From contig NZ_CP047165.1 in the NCBI RefSeq assembly GCF_009833965.1, positions 124,001-188,000 of the forward strand: DNA of 64,000 bases, in the 5' to 3' direction. The notes beneath the pieces are model-generated. The model did no database searches. It was given only the letters and a program-made list of their open reading frames with translations, and was not told the origin of the DNA. This document shows, piece by piece, positions 36,109 through 48,162 of the stretch; the stretch's first letter is position 1, and each line of letters begins with the position of its first letter. A program made the translations under genes and the position numbers. This DNA comes from Pelistega ratti. GTDB taxonomy: Bacteria; Pseudomonadota; Gammaproteobacteria; Burkholderiales; Burkholderiaceae_B.

Positions 36109-36456
36109 ATGATTAGTATTTTTGGTTTAAAAAATTGTAGTACCTGCGTGAAAGCCCAACAATGGCTTTCTACGCATGGGCTATCTTTTACTTTCTATGA
36201 TGTTCGACAAACAGCATTAAGTGCAGAGCAATTACGGCAATGGGCAGAACAGCTAGGTTGGGATCGCTTGTTAAATAAACGTTCTCAAACATGGAGAGGG
36301 TTATCTGATGAACAAAAATCCTTAACAGACACACAGGATTTAATAAAATTAGTACAGTCTTATCCATCGTTGATGAAAAGACCCTTATTGGTTTATCAGC
36401 AAACGATATTATTAGGGTTTAATGAGATAGAATATACTCAGTTATTGAAACAATAG
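36109..36456 (+). CDS. ArsC/Spx family thioredoxin-fold protein (YffB-like)
   Basis: 115 residues with a CSTC motif at positions 11-14 (GLKNCSTCVKA), an ArsC-type helix-rich middle, and the RPLLVY segment (cis-proline) near residue 91. The arsenate-binding arginine triad of true ArsC is not evident (KRSQTWRGL is at the usual place but differs). Therefore I call it a YffB-type glutathione-dependent reductase of unknown substrate. It lies between potI and rpiA with short gaps. Confidence 0.8.
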   Translation: MISIFGLKNCSTCVKAQQWLSTHGLSFTFYDVRQTALSAEQLRQWAEQLGWDRLLNKRSQTWRGLSDEQKSLTDTQDLIKLVQSYPSLMKRPLLVYQQTILLGFNEIEYTQLLKQ

Positions 36457-36466
36457 GAAAGTAAAT

Positions 36467-37168
36467 ATGGCATATTCACAACAAGCACTCAAAGAACAAG
36501 TGGCTAAGGCAGCAGTAGAGTATATATTACCGTTATTATCCCCAACAGCGGTTATTGGTGTGGGAACAGGTTCTACGGCTGATTTATTTATTGATGAGCT
36601 TGCTAAGCATAAGCAACAGTTTAAAGCGGCAGTTGCTAGTTCTGAACGTAGTGCTAAGCGATTAGCTGATCATGGTATTCTCGTATTAGATTTAAATGAA
36701 GTAGAATCTATGCCTGTTTATGTTGATGGGGCAGATGAGATTAATGCACAGCTACAAATGATTAAAGGAGGTGGTGGTGCATTGACACGAGAAAAAATGG
36801 TTGCTTCTGTTGCGGAGCGCTTTGTATGTATTGTGGATGAAAGTAAGCTGGTTGAGCGTTTAGGTGCATTTAAATTACCGATTGAGGTATTACCTATGGC
36901 GATTAATAGCGTTTCTCGTCAGATTGAAAAATTAGGTGGCGTAGCTCGACAACGTGTGGGTTTTATCACTGATAATGGTAATCCTATTATTGATGTAGAG
37001 GGATTTAGTGTTGAAGATGCTAGAGAATTAGAATCAACAATTAACCAAATTCCGGGTGTTGTATGTTGTGGTTTCTTTGCTTTATCACCTGCTACTATCA
37101 TGATTATAGGTACACAAGAAGGGGTAAAACAGCTTAGTCATCAACCACTGTCTTTACAGTATTTATAA
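36467..37168 (+). CDS. rpiA: ribose 5-phosphate isomerase A
   Basis: Interconverts ribose 5-phosphate and ribulose 5-phosphate. Active-site motifs are GVGTGSTADLFIDEL, SSERSAKRLADHGI, VYVDGADEIN and IKGGGGALTREK; Glu in the last is catalytic. The 233-residue length is normal. GGAAAG stands before the ATG. Confidence 0.97.
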   Translation: MAYSQQALKEQVAKAAVEYILPLLSPTAVIGVGTGSTADLFIDELAKHKQQFKAAVASSERSAKRLADHGILVLDLNEVESMPVYVDGADEINAQLQMIKGGGGALTREKMVASVAERFVCIVDESKLVERLGAFKLPIEVLPMAINSVSRQIEKLGGVARQRVGFITDNGNPIIDVEGFSVEDARELESTINQIPGVVCCGFFALSPATIMIIGTQEGVKQLSHQPLSLQYL

Positions 37169-37329
37169 TGAGAAAAATAATGCTTTTATAGGGTATGCTA
37201 TAGAGAAATAAGAGAAAATAGTGTTTCTAATCTGTATTGGGAGTAGGTCTTCTTTTTGGAAAAATAGAGTGAGTGTTTAGCTATATGTTTCTAAAAAACA
37301 ACATGCCAATATTAAAAAGACACTAATAC

Positions 37330-37358
37330 TTGCTAAGAAATCTAAAAATTGGCATAAT
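37330..37358 (+). promoter_or_regulatory. promoter of tRNA-Asn
   Basis: TTGCTA (37330-37335), 17 bp, CATAAT (37353-37358), 15 bp before the mature tRNA. An 8-bp inverted pair ATGCCAAT (37303-37310) / ATTGGCAT (37348-37355) brackets it. The remaining bases since rpiA hold nothing else clear. Confidence 0.6.
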
Positions 37359-37372
37359 TACATCTTTACCAC

Positions 37373-37447
37373 TGCCTAGTAGCTCAGCGGTAGAGCAGCG
37401 GACTGTTAATCCGTTGGTCACTGGTTCGATCCCAGTCTGGGCAGCCA
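37373..37447 (+). tRNA. tRNA-Asn (anticodon GTT)
   Basis: A 75-nt cloverleaf with encoded CCA. Acceptor TGCCTAG pairs with CTGGGCA (one G-T pair). D arm AGCTCAGCGGTAGAGC, anticodon stem GCGGACTGTTAATCCGT with loop CTGTTAA, and T arm CTGGTTCGATCCCAG are all present. The anticodon GTT reads Asn codons AAC and AAU. Confidence 0.97.
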
Positions 37448-37455
37448 AAATTCTA

Positions 37456-37490
37456 AAAGCACTTACTTTTTCGAGTAAGTGCTTTTTTTA
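37456..37490 (+). terminator. terminator of tRNA-Asn
   Basis: AAAGCACTTACT, loop TTTTCG, AGTAAGTGCTTT (12 bp) followed by a T run. Confidence 0.9.
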
Positions 37491-37792
37491 TTGTTTTATC
37501 CCAAATCTAGGTTCAACCTAGCTAATCCGTAAACGTAATAAAATACAAATTATTAATATATTATTTGGGTTTAAAATAATTTTCTTCATAATTATTTGTA
37601 GAATTACTTTGTAATATACAAATCAGCGATATAATTTCCTGTTTATTTCGTATTTAAACTTTTGAGTGTATTTTTATTATTTACTTGAATTAATAAGCAT
37701 TATCACCTTGGGTGAGTAGGTGTGAGTAAATAGTATATTAAATAAATCGTTACCCAAAAATTTAATAGTGTTATTTTTTAGGAAAATTACGT
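37491..37792. other. AT-rich gap before Na/Pi symporter
   Basis: About 300 bp, no open frame of note; it must contain the symporter promoter, but no strong -35/-10 pair stands out. No PHO box can be claimed. Confidence 0.4.
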
Positions 37793-39631
37793 ATGCTCAA
37801 TCATTTATCCACGTCCCGTCTTATTAAATATGGTGGATTACTATTCATTTTTGTTGTGCTGGGTATTAGTTTTGGGGTAAGTAATGAGTGGCTTACACTT
37901 TGTTATGGACTTGCATTATTTTTATTCGGTATGCAATGTATCGAAGAAGGGCTTAATAATGCAGCAGGTAGTACCTTAGAGCGATTGATGAGTAAAAGTA
38001 CGGCTACCCCTGTTAGAGGGATGCTTTTTGGGATGGTAGCGACTTTTATTTTGCAATCGACAACATTGGTTTCTTTATTAACCATCGCTTTTTTAGGGAC
38101 TGGCTTAGTTAGTCTTGCTGGTGGTATTGCTATTATTTTGGGGACAAATTTAGGCGCAACAAGCGGTATTTGGCTATTAGCCTTATTGGGTAAAAGTATT
38201 AGTTTAAGTCCTGTCTCTATTCCATTATTTGTTTTCGGGATTATTGCCTCTTTCTTTAAGGGAAGAATTAAATCTATTGGTCGGGTTTTTATCGGTATTT
38301 CTCTGATCTTTCTGGGTATTGATACATTGAAAGAGGGATTTGATGCACTTGGAAATCAAGTAGATTTTACCTCGTATCAATTAGATGGTTTAATGAATAT
38401 TGTTGTATTTACCTTGATTGGCTTACTTTTGACCATAGTGCTCCAATCAACTCATGCAACGTTGATTTTAACCTTGGCAGCTTTAGCGGGCGGGCAGATT
38501 AGTGTAGAGCAGTCTTTTGCTTTAGCGATTGGTTCTAATGTGGGGTCTAGTCTTTCAACAGCGTTAGTTGGTATGCTGGGAAGTGCGCGTAGTGGTCAGC
38601 GATTAGCCTTAGCCCATTTAATTTTTAATGTGGTAACGGCAACATTATCACTTATTTTATGGATGCCGTTGACAGATTTTACCAAGTGGGTTGGTGATAC
38701 ATTAGGATTAAATCATTTATTACAATTAGCTTTATTTCATACCTTATTTAATGCAATGGGGGTGATAATTTTCTGGCGATACCAAGAGAAATTAGCTGCC
38801 TTATTGTGTAAATGGTTACCTAATAAACCTAAGAAAAATTTATTACCAGAAGATGAAGCGCTTGTTTCTGAGCAAGTAGAACCATCAGTAAAAGCACATT
38901 ATTTGAATGATAATATGTTGCTATCAGGTGATACGGCAATGAGGGCGATGTTCTACGAAACACGTCATTTAATAGAGGTATGCTTAGAGGTATTGTGCCA
39001 TGCTGCCTATATTCCTATACAACAGCTGTATGCTAAAGAGGATGATTCTACTTTATTGCCACCACAACCTCCTTTAAAATTGGATGCTAAAAGTTTATAC
39101 GAGGAAGAAATTAAATCTTTATTTAGTGAAATTTTAAGTTTTAACAGTCGCATGAATGTCACTAGCCCAGAGGTAAAAAATCAACTTTTCCAACTCTATC
39201 TTGTTGGCTCCTATGGCTTAGATGCGGTTAAAGAGGGTAAGGGTGTCCAAAAAACAATGTATAGTGCTTTATCTGATTCACAAGCAGTGTTATATCAGCC
39301 ACTATTGACCTTACGTCAGCACCTATTTATGTCATTACGCTATTTTGTCCGTTTATCTTTTATGCCAGTGCATTCTTCTGAGTGGGATGAGAGCTTTACA
39401 TTCTTACAATATCATGTACAAGAATTTGCAATGTGCATTCAGAATGAATATTTAGATCAATTAAGGGAAAAAGTTATTGAACAAGCGGATTTTAAAATTT
39501 TAGTTAATGAAAGCCATCATATTAGACGTGTAGATCAAAAATTGCTGGATATATTAATGCTTAGTAAAAAACATTTACCAGAAGGGGTAACTTTATTTTC
39601 TAATAAACAAGAAGAAAGTATGGCTGCATAG
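37793..39631 (+). CDS. Na/Pi cotransporter family protein
   Basis: 612 residues. The N-terminal two thirds have about nine membrane segments with two inverted QSTT-type repeats: ATFILQSTTLVSLLTIAFLG near 85 and LLLTIVLQSTHATLILTLAA near 213-232, the signature of the NptA/YjbB group. The C-terminal 230 residues are a soluble PhoU-like helical domain (MLLSGDTAMRAMFYETRHLI). It moves phosphate with sodium, out or in. TTTAGGAAAA stands before the ATG. Not in an operon. Confidence 0.9.
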   Translation: MLNHLSTSRLIKYGGLLFIFVVLGISFGVSNEWLTLCYGLALFLFGMQCIEEGLNNAAGSTLERLMSKSTATPVRGMLFGMVATFILQSTTLVSLLTIAFLGTGLVSLAGGIAIILGTNLGATSGIWLLALLGKSISLSPVSIPLFVFGIIASFFKGRIKSIGRVFIGISLIFLGIDTLKEGFDALGNQVDFTSYQLDGLMNIVVFTLIGLLLTIVLQSTHATLILTLAALAGGQISVEQSFALAIGSNVGSSLSTALVGMLGSARSGQRLALAHLIFNVVTATLSLILWMPLTDFTKWVGDTLGLNHLLQLALFHTLFNAMGVIIFWRYQEKLAALLCKWLPNKPKKNLLPEDEALVSEQVEPSVKAHYLNDNMLLSGDTAMRAMFYETRHLIEVCLEVLCHAAYIPIQQLYAKEDDSTLLPPQPPLKLDAKSLYEEEIKSLFSEILSFNSRMNVTSPEVKNQLFQLYLVGSYGLDAVKEGKGVQKTMYSALSDSQAVLYQPLLTLRQHLFMSLRYFVRLSFMPVHSSEWDESFTFLQYHVQEFAMCIQNEYLDQLREKVIEQADFKILVNESHHIRRVDQKLLDILMLSKKHLPEGVTLFSNKQEESMAA

Positions 39632-39795
39632 GAAGTATGGTGGGCTGCTTTTTAACCCACCTTTGATTATTCACTATGCACTATATTTTTACTGATAGCG
39701 GGTCTATCAAAATAGGAAGAAAGAATATATCGTTCAGCACATAAAGGTTATGAAAATTTCTATAACGCTTTGTTTACTGGTTCAAGTATAAAATA

Positions 39796-40656
39796 CTAAC
39801 TACTTTTTTTTGATGTCGTATGTTCAACCAAGAAATCAATAAAAGCCCTTACTTTTGCACTGAGGAACTTCCGATCGGCATAAACAGCGTAAATGGTAGG
39901 GGAAGTAAAAGGCTGTTCTTTTTCTAATAGAGGAACTAATGTGCCATTTTTAAGATGTTCTTCTGTAAGCCAATCGGGTAGGTAAGCAATACCCATCCCT
40001 GATAAAGCCATTTCTTTTAAGAGTAATGTATTATTTGAATCCGCAACAGTTTGGATAGGAATATTTAATTGGGTATAGTTAGGAATAACTCCCCAGTGAT
40101 TTTTTAAATCTTCTAGCTTTTTAGGTTTCCCGTATTGTTCAATATAACTCGGGCTTGCGACTAATCGGAAGTGGACTTTGGTGAGGGGACGTGCAATTAA
40201 CCCGGGTTCTAATTCAGTAGTGGAACGTAATGCCAAATCAAAGCCACCCTCTACAAGATTAGTATATTTATTCTCAAGATAAACAGAAAGTTGAATATCA
40301 GGGTATTGCTGACGAAAGGTCTTGAGTAGATTAACAAAGTAGGGTGTACAACAAATGACAGGAACGGTAATTTTAAGTACCCCTCTAGGGGTAATAGTAC
40401 CTTGTTGTACTTCGAGTTGTGCATTATCCAGTGTTTCTAAGGCTATAAGACATTGTTGAAAATAATGTTCCCCCAACTCTGTTAGGCTTAATTTGCGACT
40501 AGTACGGTTAAGTAATTTGGTTTGTATGCGATGCTCTAGTTTATTGACATGTTTACTTGCCATAGCGGTGGACATATTTAAAAATTCAGCCGCTGCGGTA
40601 AAACTGCCTAATTTAACAACATAACAAAACACACGAATACTCTGTAGTGTATCCAT
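39796..40656 (-). CDS. LysR-type transcriptional regulator
   Basis: 286 residues. The N-terminal winged helix (residues 3-62, FCYVVKLGSFTAAAEFLNM and KHVNKLEHRIQTKLLNRTSR) is of the CrgA/AaeR type. The effector domain follows (about 90-280, GVLKITVPVICCTPYFVNLL). The target and inducer are unknown. Unlike many LysR genes it has no divergent neighbour close by; both flanking genes are more than 150 bp away. Confidence 0.92.
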   Translation of the reverse strand: MDTLQSIRVFCYVVKLGSFTAAAEFLNMSTAMASKHVNKLEHRIQTKLLNRTSRKLSLTELGEHYFQQCLIALETLDNAQLEVQQGTITPRGVLKITVPVICCTPYFVNLLKTFRQQYPDIQLSVYLENKYTNLVEGGFDLALRSTTELEPGLIARPLTKVHFRLVASPSYIEQYGKPKKLEDLKNHWGVIPNYTQLNIPIQTVADSNNTLLLKEMALSGMGIAYLPDWLTEEHLKNGTLVPLLEKEQPFTSPTIYAVYADRKFLSAKVRAFIDFLVEHTTSKKSS

Positions 40657-40846
40657 AAACCCCTTTCTTATTTGATAAAACTGACTAATCTTATAAAGAG
40701 AATAGTCTATATATATTGATGTCTATTGAATATTTTATCTCAAATGAGACTGTAGAGAAATAGTGTATAAGGACATTATGATAGGACTATTTATTTTGTT
40801 ATGGTAATGGGGTAGTGATTTGTACTTAAATAGATTTTTCATAAAA

Positions 40847-40879
40847 AAAGCAACCCAGATATTATGGTGGGTTGCTTTT
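40847..40879 (-). terminator. terminator of YdcH-like gene
   Basis: AAAGCAACCCA and TGGGTTGCTTT, 11 bp, with A and T tracts on both sides; 20 bp past the stop. Confidence 0.85.
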
Positions 40880-40898
40880 AGATAGGGAGAAAAAGTGA

Positions 40899-41120
40899 TT
40901 ATTTCTCAGCGTCTGCTTTTTTGAGCAATACGTATAACTGATCTTTGAGTGCTAGTTTTTGTTTTTTGAGGGTGTCAATCTCATCAAGACTGCTGGTAAC
41001 GGGATTTTGTTCTAAACGGATAATTTGGTGATCTAATGCATTATGCTCTTCAAATAAACGAGCAAAATGCGCATCTTCATTTTTAAGACGAGAAATTAAA
41101 TCGCGATACTCAGGAAACAT
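40899..41120 (-). CDS. YdcH/DUF465 small coiled-coil protein
   Basis: 73 residues starting MFPEYRDLISRLKNEDAHFA, the common start of the YdcH family, followed by heptads (LFEEHNALDHQIIRLEQ, LKKQKLALKDQLYVLLKKAD). The start is at 41120 behind AAAAGGAG; a longer frame upstream would add a hydrophobic 30-residue stretch that the family lacks. Function unknown; probably a small cytosolic helical protein. Confidence 0.88.
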   Translation of the reverse strand: MFPEYRDLISRLKNEDAHFARLFEEHNALDHQIIRLEQNPVTSSLDEIDTLKKQKLALKDQLYVLLKKADAEK

Positions 41121-41651
41121 AAAAACTCCTTTTCGGGTTATAAATAACAATATAAAAACATATATTATCGTTATTTCTATTATATCGTAAGCATTGAGCA
41201 TATACTTCAATTTATTCTGTTTTGTAAAAAATAGTGTGTAACCATATATATGATCGAAAATATAGCTTTAAACCTTTATTGATGATGTGGTGTATGAAAA
41301 ACATCATATCTATCGCTCTTAATAATGGATACATAGTTAAATAAAGCATTCGTGTTATTTAGATTAAAAATCACTGATAAAACTATCTTTAATTCATGAA
41401 AAGTATGAAAGATAAATAAATAGAGTGGATAAATAGGGCTATTACTGATAAGCCATAGAATAATATATGATTTAAGTTTAAATTATTCAATGTGATGATA
41501 TCGTGTCCATATGATTTTAATGAAAGGATAATTGGCTTATTGTTTTATTTTTTAAGGAAAGAGATTTTAAACGATGATTAAAAATAAGCGATTAAAGTAT
41601 TGCTTTACGCTAGAATAGTAGCCAAGTTAGATACAAATAGATAGAAATAGA
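41121..41651. other. AT-rich gap before plsC
   Basis: About 530 bp without a supportable gene. One small inverted pair, ATGATGT / ACATCAT (about 41282-41317), is visible. The region is long for this compact chromosome and may hold promoters only. Confidence 0.4.
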
Positions 41652-42404
41652 ATGCTTGGAACTTTTTTATCCAGTTTAACAAAAATAGTGATAGGGGCTT
41701 ATCCTTATTGGCGATATAGTAAACCATCAAAAAAACAACGTATTTATTTTGCGAATCACTCTAGCCATTTAGATACTATGGCGATATGGTCGTCTTTAGA
41801 TGCTCGCCTACGTAAATTAACTCGTCCCGTAGCGGCAAAAGATTATTGGGGAAAAGGCGGTATCCGTGGAATCATTGCGCATAATGCCTTAAATGTTGTG
41901 TTAATTGAGCGTTCAGGTGATCGACAAAGCGATCCACTGCAACCTTTATATGAAGCACTTGAGCAGGGGGATTCACTTATTATCTTTCCAGAAGGAACGC
42001 GCCGTTATGAGGCAGAACCTGCAAAGTTTAAATCTGGGCTTTATCATTTATCACGGCGTTACCCAAATGTTGAGTATATCCCTGTCTATTTAGATAACAC
42101 ACGTAGAAGCTTACCCAAAGGAGCTTTATTACCATTGCCCCTAAGCTGTGTAGTAACATTTGGTGCACCGTTATCAATTGATTTGGAAGAATCGAAAGAG
42201 GATTTTTTAATCAGGGCACGTCAAGCTGTGGTGGATTTATCTTTGCCTGATCCCATAGAAGAAAATAAAATAGCGGAAAAAGTAATGTCTTCTCAGCAAG
42301 CATTATCCTCTGAGTCTGTATCTCCTATGGTAATACAAGCTGTTGAAATAAATCATTCATCATCTAGCCATCATAAATCAGTAGAAGGGGAAGACAATGT
42401 TTGA
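41652..42404 (+). CDS. 1-acylglycerol-3-phosphate acyltransferase family
   Basis: PlsC-type acyltransferase, 250 residues. The catalytic HX4D is in ANHSSHLDTMA and the glycerol-phosphate site in FPEGTRR; a VPVYL-like block (YIPVYLDNTRRSLPKG) follows. It has an extra C-terminal tail of about 45 residues rich in Ser and Gln. It overlaps the cdsA-like gene by 8 bp. This pairing, different from the main plsC/cdsA loci, suggests a second phospholipid route or a specialised one (ynbB-like). Confidence 0.87.
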   Translation: MLGTFLSSLTKIVIGAYPYWRYSKPSKKQRIYFANHSSHLDTMAIWSSLDARLRKLTRPVAAKDYWGKGGIRGIIAHNALNVVLIERSGDRQSDPLQPLYEALEQGDSLIIFPEGTRRYEAEPAKFKSGLYHLSRRYPNVEYIPVYLDNTRRSLPKGALLPLPLSCVVTFGAPLSIDLEESKEDFLIRARQAVVDLSLPDPIEENKIAEKVMSSQQALSSESVSPMVIQAVEINHSSSSHHKSVEGEDNV

Positions 42405-43350
42405 ATTTTGGCAAAAACTTTTAACTGTACCGGATAAATTCTGGTGGATGTTATTCGGTTTACTCGTTATTTTATCGGCTTGCTCACTTCTTGGATATTA
42501 CTTGCCTAAAACAAAATATGCACGAGTTGCTCCTAGGCTAAATCAGCGCCTAAACCTTTGGTGGGTGATGGTTATTGTATTATTTATTTGTTTTATCTTT
42601 GGTGAAGTGATTACATTAATCCTTTTTACCGTCATCTCTTTTTTAGCGTTAAGAGAATTTTTAACAATTACGCCAACAGAGCGTTCTGATTATTGGGCAT
42701 TGATTTTATGTTTTTATATTGCGATTCCTTTGCAATATATTTTGATTGGCACGGATTGGTATAGCTTATTTGTGATTTGGTTGCCTGTAATGGGTTTTAT
42801 TGTATTACCAACGGTCTTAGTGTTATTTGGTGATGCCGATAAGTTTTTTGAACGAACCGCAAAAATACAATGGGGTATGTTGCTGACTATTTATTGTTTA
42901 AGCCATATTCCTGCAATACTTTTACTTACCAATATTGAATATGATGGGCAAGGGCTTATGCTTTTACTCTACTTATTGATTGTTGTACAGCTAAGTGATG
43001 TTTTCCAATCGGTGGTAGGTAAATTAATTGGTAAAAGAGAAATTGCTCCCCATATGAGTTCTGGCAAAACATTAGAAGGGTTTATTGGTGCTAGTGTAAT
43101 GGCAGTCGCTGTAGGGACTTCTTTATGGTGGATTACCCCTTTTAGCATTGCTTATGCGGCATTATTTTCTTTTATTATTGTGATTTGTGGTTTCTTTGGG
43201 CATTTGTCTCTGTCTGCAGTGAAACGTAGTTTGGGGGCAAATGCATGGGGACGCATTAATGTGGGTAATAAAGGGGTAATGGATAGAGTAGAATCAGTGC
43301 TTTTTGCAGCACCTGTTTTTTTTCATTTGGTTCGTTATACTTATTTTTAA
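42397..43350 (+). CDS. phosphatidate cytidylyltransferase family
   Basis: 317 residues, about eight membrane segments. The CdsA signature is in its ynbB-like variant: SSGKTLEGFIGASV near 220 and the C-terminal NVGNKGVMDRVESVLFAAPV with the essential Asp-Arg. It makes CDP-diacylglycerol from phosphatidate, the product of the PlsC partner encoded just before. The start overlaps the upstream stop region, and GAAGGGGAAG gives a good ribosome site. Confidence 0.9.
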   Translation: MFEFWQKLLTVPDKFWWMLFGLLVILSACSLLGYYLPKTKYARVAPRLNQRLNLWWVMVIVLFICFIFGEVITLILFTVISFLALREFLTITPTERSDYWALILCFYIAIPLQYILIGTDWYSLFVIWLPVMGFIVLPTVLVLFGDADKFFERTAKIQWGMLLTIYCLSHIPAILLLTNIEYDGQGLMLLLYLLIVVQLSDVFQSVVGKLIGKREIAPHMSSGKTLEGFIGASVMAVAVGTSLWWITPFSIAYAALFSFIIVICGFFGHLSLSAVKRSLGANAWGRINVGNKGVMDRVESVLFAAPVFFHLVRYTYF

Positions 43351-43386
43351 AGGATAGGGCAAGCCTTTTTCTCTTTGCCATTTATT

Positions 43387-43395
43387 TGTTATAAT
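43387..43395 (+). promoter_or_regulatory. extended -10 promoter of pyrG
   Basis: TGTTATAAT at 43387-43395 is an ideal extended -10 box; the -35 is weak. Predicted start of transcription is about 43402, which leaves a leader of about 30 nt. Confidence 0.65.
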
Positions 43396-43411
43396 TGTAC
43401 TTTCCTACTAA

Positions 43412-45084
<1,673 letters not shown>

Positions 45085-45085
<1 letters not shown>

Positions 45086-45942
45086 TGAAGTTATTAAATT
45101 TTGATGTGGGTTTAGATAAGCCTTTTTTCCTTATCGCTGGGACTTGTGTTATCGAGTCCCGTGATATGACATTTGATGTTTGTGGAAAATTAGTTGAAAT
45201 TACACAGGCTTTGGGCATTCCTTTTATTTATAAAAGCTCTTTTGATAAGGCAAACCGTAGTTCAAGTAAGTCTTTTCGTGGTCCTGGTATGGAACAGGGG
45301 CTATATATATTAGAAGAGGTAAGAAAGCACTTTAATATTCCTGTTCTCACTGATGTTCATGATATTACACAAGTAGATGAAGTAGCTAGTGTGGTTGATG
45401 TGTTGCAGACACCTGCTTTTTTGTGTCGTCAAACAGATTTTATTCAAGCATGTGCAGCAACACGTAAACCTGTTAATATTAAGAAAGGGCAATTTTTAGC
45501 CCCTCATGATATGGTGCAGGTTGTTAATAAAGCACGTGAGGCGGCAATTGCTGCTGGTGGTGATGGTCAGAATATTATGGTCTGTGAGCGAGGTGCTTCA
45601 TTTGGCTATAATAACTTAGTATCGGATATGCGTTCTTTAGCAATTATGCGTGAGACAGGGTGTCCTGTTGTATATGATGCGACGCATTCTGTGCAATTAC
45701 CGGGAGGACAAGGAACGGCATCAGGCGGTCAAAGAGAGTTTGTTCCTGTACTATCACGGGCAGCAGTGGCAGTGGGTGTAGCAGGATTATTTATGGAAAC
45801 ACACCCAGACCCTTGTCATGCACTGTCTGATGGTCCTAATGCTGTACCTTTGCACCATATGGAATCGCTTTTACGCACACTAAAAACGATTGATGAGACG
45901 GTAAAATCACAGGTGTTTTTAGAAGATATTTTTAACACATAA
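45085..45942 (+). CDS. kdsA: Kdo-8-phosphate synthase
   Basis: Condenses arabinose 5-phosphate with PEP to start Kdo synthesis for lipopolysaccharide. 285 residues with [30 protein letters not shown] and HSVQLPGGQ, all family signatures. The start overlaps the pyrG stop by one base. The pyrG-kdsA-DUF1330-eno order is conserved in Burkholderiales. Confidence 0.97.
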
Positions 45943-46034
45943 TTTCGTTGGTATCTTAAATAATTTTAAGCTAATAAGTGTAGTAAGATAGTAGTATTAC
46001 TTTAATTTTTAGCATAACTCATAAAGGATAGAGA

Positions 46035-46319
46035 ATGGCGGCATATATTGTGATGCATATAGAGGTAAGCAATCCTGCACAGTATGAGCAGTATAAAGTG
46101 TTATCTAGTTTAGCGATGAAAGCCCATGATGCAAAAATTCTTGTACGTGGTGGAGAAGAAATCGTACTAGAGGGTGAAAGTTTAAAAAGAACCGTTATTA
46201 TGGAGTTTCCTTCAGTAAAAGCGGCACAAAGTTTTTACCATTCGTCGCAATATCGCCGTGCTCGTAATGTGCGAGAAGGGGCAGCTAAAGTAGATATGTG
46301 TATTATCCAAGGTGTTTAA
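46035..46319 (+). CDS. DUF1330 family protein
   Basis: 94 residues, ferredoxin-like alpha-beta barrel (dimeric) family: AAYIVMHIEVSNPAQYEQYK at the start, ILVRGGEEIVLEG in the middle, EFPSVKAAQSFYHSSQYRRA near the end. Function of the family is unknown, but the place between kdsA and eno is typical of this order of bacteria. AAAGGATAG stands before the ATG. Confidence 0.9.
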   Translation: MAAYIVMHIEVSNPAQYEQYKVLSSLAMKAHDAKILVRGGEEIVLEGESLKRTVIMEFPSVKAAQSFYHSSQYRRARNVREGAAKVDMCIIQGV

Positions 46320-47654
<1,335 letters not shown>

Positions 47655-47663
47655 GATTAATCG

Positions 47664-48050
47664 ATGCGCTTAGTTTTTATTGTTCTTATTTTGGCTTGCA
47701 TAGCCATTCAATACCCTTTACGTATGGGAGAGTTTGGTTATAAACGTGTAGAGGAATTGAATGAGCAGTTGCAGAAACAACGGGAAACCAATCAAGCGAT
47801 GGTGGCTCGTAATAATGCTATGCAAGCTGAAATTGAAGATTTAAAAACAGGGACACAAGCATTGGAAGATTATGCTCGTTCAGAAATGAATATGATTGCT
47901 GGTAATGAGACGTTAGTGAGGATATTAACCCCTCATGAGGCGATACCTGTTGCACCTATACGATATGGTGCTGGTACAACACCTCCTACTACTAATACTT
48001 CATCTTCTGATACTAAACAAACTAATGCGACAAAGCCAGTAACTCCCTAG
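47664..48050 (+). CDS. ftsB: cell division protein FtsB
   Basis: Bitopic divisome protein, 128 residues: short N-terminus, one membrane helix (2-19, RLVFIVLILACIAIQYPL), a coiled coil with leucine heptads (VEELNEQLQKQRETNQAMVA), the conserved ALEDYARSEMNMI segment, then a Pro/Thr-rich tail that is longer than in E. coli. It binds FtsL and FtsQ. The eno-ftsB pairing is common across Proteobacteria. It is ended by the 48077-48111 hairpin. Confidence 0.92.
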   Translation: MRLVFIVLILACIAIQYPLRMGEFGYKRVEELNEQLQKQRETNQAMVARNNAMQAEIEDLKTGTQALEDYARSEMNMIAGNETLVRILTPHEAIPVAPIRYGAGTTPPTTNTSSSDTKQTNATKPVTP

Positions 48051-48076
48051 GGGTTATATATTGGCTATTATGATTT

Positions 48077-48111
48077 TTACCCTATATAGTAAATATTACT
48101 ATATAGGGTAA
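48077..48111. terminator. terminator of eno-ftsB unit
   Basis: TTACCCTATATAGTA, loop AATAT, TACTATATAGGGTAA, a perfect 15-bp stem followed by TTTTTATTTT. Confidence 0.9.
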
Positions 48112-48162
48112 TTTTTATTTTAGATCATATGGCTCTGGAAATGGTAGAGGATTATATACCTT

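Noticed and set aside
36109..36456. True arsenate reductase ArsC
   Set aside because: Lacks the clear arginine triad of ArsC and has no ars genes around it; better called YffB-like.
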